From: JBGCDD01 sp045105075
Lineage (GTDB): Bacteria; Pseudomonadota; Alphaproteobacteria; Rhodobacterales; Rhodobacteraceae
NCBI GenBank assembly: GCA_045105075.1
Contig: JBGCDD010000213.1
Span: 1 to 6,657 of the forward strand
DNA length: 6,657 nucleotides
Direction: 5' to 3'
Positions within the stretch are counted from its first letter, which is position 1. Each line of letters opens with the position of its first letter. Under the pieces are notes generated by a model. The model was not told the origin of the DNA and searched no databases. It saw nothing but the letters and a program-made list of their open reading frames with translations. This document shows, piece by piece, positions 5,773-6,657 of this stretch. Position numbers and translations under genes: made by a program.

Positions 5773-6657
5773 ACATGGTGTTGCAGCCGCAAGCCCCTGA
5801 TGTGCGGGTCGGCGAAATCCTCAAGCTGGCGGTGATGGCTGTGGGCGGGCAGGGCGGTGGCGTGCTGACCGCCTGGATCGAAGGTCTGGCACGCGCGCAG
5901 GGCTATGCCTGCCAGGCGACCTCTGTGGCGGGGGTGGCGCAGCGCACCGGTGCCACGATCTATTATGTTGAACTGACGCCGAAATCAGACCAACAACCGG
6001 TGTTTGCATTGGCTCCGTCTGGTGGTGATGTCGACGTTCTGATCGCCGCTGAGATGATGGAAGTCGGGCGCGCGGTGATGCGCGGCTTTGTGACACCTGA
6101 TCGCACCACGCTGATCGGTTCGACCCACCGCGCGCTGGCAGTTTCGGAAAAAACCATGCCCGGCGACGGGATCGCCAACGCGGATGAAGTGCGCGCCGCG
6201 GCCGAACTGGCGGCGCAACGTTTGATCCTGGCGGACATGGATCACCTGGCTGTGGCGCAGGGGTCGGTCATTTCGGCCAGCCTGTTTGGGGCGCTGGCGG
6301 GATCGGGCGCTTTGCCGTTCCCGCGCGCCGCGTTTGAGGATGCGATCCGCGCCAGTGGCAAAGGGGTTGCGCCGTCGTTGCTGGCGTTCGCGGCGGGCTT
6401 TGATGCAGCGCAAAACGGGGTTGCCCCCGCCGCCAAAGCCGATGCGCCCGAGCCGCCCGTGCTGGTTGGTCCGACGGATGAAATGAACAAATGGCAGGCG
6501 GTGCAGGACCGTGTGGCCACATTGCCTGCGCCGGTGCAGGACATAGCCCGGGCCGGTGCGCTCAAGGTGGTTGATTTTCAGGACTGCGCTTACGGCGCGC
6601 ACTATCTTGATCGACTGGAGAAGATCATCAAAGTCGATGACAGCGCGCACAATTGGC
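5769..6657 (+). CDS. iorB: Indolepyruvate:ferredoxin oxidoreductase-type beta subunit, N-terminal part (runs off right edge)
   Basis: From ATG 5769 the frame stays open for 296 codons to the window end. Residues about 17-210 form a pyruvate:ferredoxin oxidoreductase gamma-type domain (PF01558), recognisable by the glycine-rich GGQGGGVL at 26-33, which would contact CoA or the partner subunit, and by SVAGVAQRTGATIYYVEL, the counterpart of the family's GMAQRGG segment. An Ala/Pro-rich linker (about residues 218-238) follows. After that, KVVDFQDCAYGAHYLDRL resembles the DUF6537 region found at the C-terminus of long proteobacterial fused indolepyruvate oxidoreductases. Classic IorB is only about 190-230 residues, so this is the extended type and roughly 200 further residues are expected beyond the edge. 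It overlaps iorA by 4 nt, consistent with coupled synthesis of a stoichiometric complex. Family is well supported; substrate carries the same caveat as iorA. Confidence 0.88.
   Translation, partial: MNMVLQPQAPDVRVGEILKLAVMAVGGQGGGVLTAWIEGLARAQGYACQATSVAGVAQRTGATIYYVELTPKSDQQPVFALAPSGGDVDVLIAAEMMEVGRAVMRGFVTPDRTTLIGSTHRALAVSEKTMPGDGIANADEVRAAAELAAQRLILADMDHLAVAQGSVISASLFGALAGSGALPFPRAAFEDAIRASGKGVAPSLLAFAAGFDAAQNGVAPAAKADAPEPPVLVGPTDEMNKWQAVQDRVATLPAPVQDIARAGALKVVDFQDCAYGAHYLDRLEKIIKVDDSAHNW

Noticed and set aside
5985..6650. Minus-strand open frame of 221 codons opposite iorB
   Set aside because: It has an Arg/Gly/His-rich composition with no domain, and the plus strand carries the conserved gamma-domain motifs throughout.

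Overview
The window looks like a piece of an alphaproteobacterial chromosome, most likely a marine Rhodobacterales/Roseobacter-type organism. This is inferred from a GC-rich, strongly biased codon usage, very tight gene packing with ATGA overlaps, and protein sequences that read like that group. No rRNA, tRNA, mobile element or CRISPR array is visible. All six genes share a similar codon style, with no obvious sign of recent transfer.

Layout: (1) a minus-strand gene, 671 down to the left edge (partial), encodes the N-terminal 223 residues of a phytoene-dehydrogenase-like FAD oxidoreductase. (2) A 114-bp divergent intergenic region (672-785) holds an AT-rich palindromic patch and promoter-like elements. 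(3) Five plus-strand genes form one compact operon: a metal-dependent cyclase-fold hydrolase that reads like an isatin hydrolase (786-1577), a complete second phytoene-dehydrogenase-like FAD oxidoreductase paralogous to gene 1 (1583-3142), a MarR-type regulator (3139-3618), a thiamine-diphosphate/iron-sulfur subunit of the indolepyruvate:ferredoxin oxidoreductase type (3628-5772), and its partner gamma-domain subunit with the start of a DUF6537-like extension (5769 to the right edge, partial). Spacings are 5 nt, a 4-nt overlap, 9 nt and a 4-nt overlap, so co-transcription and translational coupling are likely.

Working model (inference): the operon degrades an indole-derived compound. The hydrolase would open isatin to isatinate (2-aminophenylglyoxylate). 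Isatinate is an aromatic 2-oxoacid, the substrate class of indolepyruvate/phenylglyoxylate-type oxidoreductases. The IorAB-like enzyme could therefore decarboxylate it oxidatively to 2-aminobenzoyl-CoA (anthraniloyl-CoA), linking indole-acetate/isatin breakdown to aminobenzoyl-CoA catabolism. The two FAD enzymes may act earlier, on a reduced indole or oxindole, but their substrates cannot be read from sequence. The MarR protein is the obvious candidate to bind the palindrome between the divergent transcription units and respond to a pathway intermediate.
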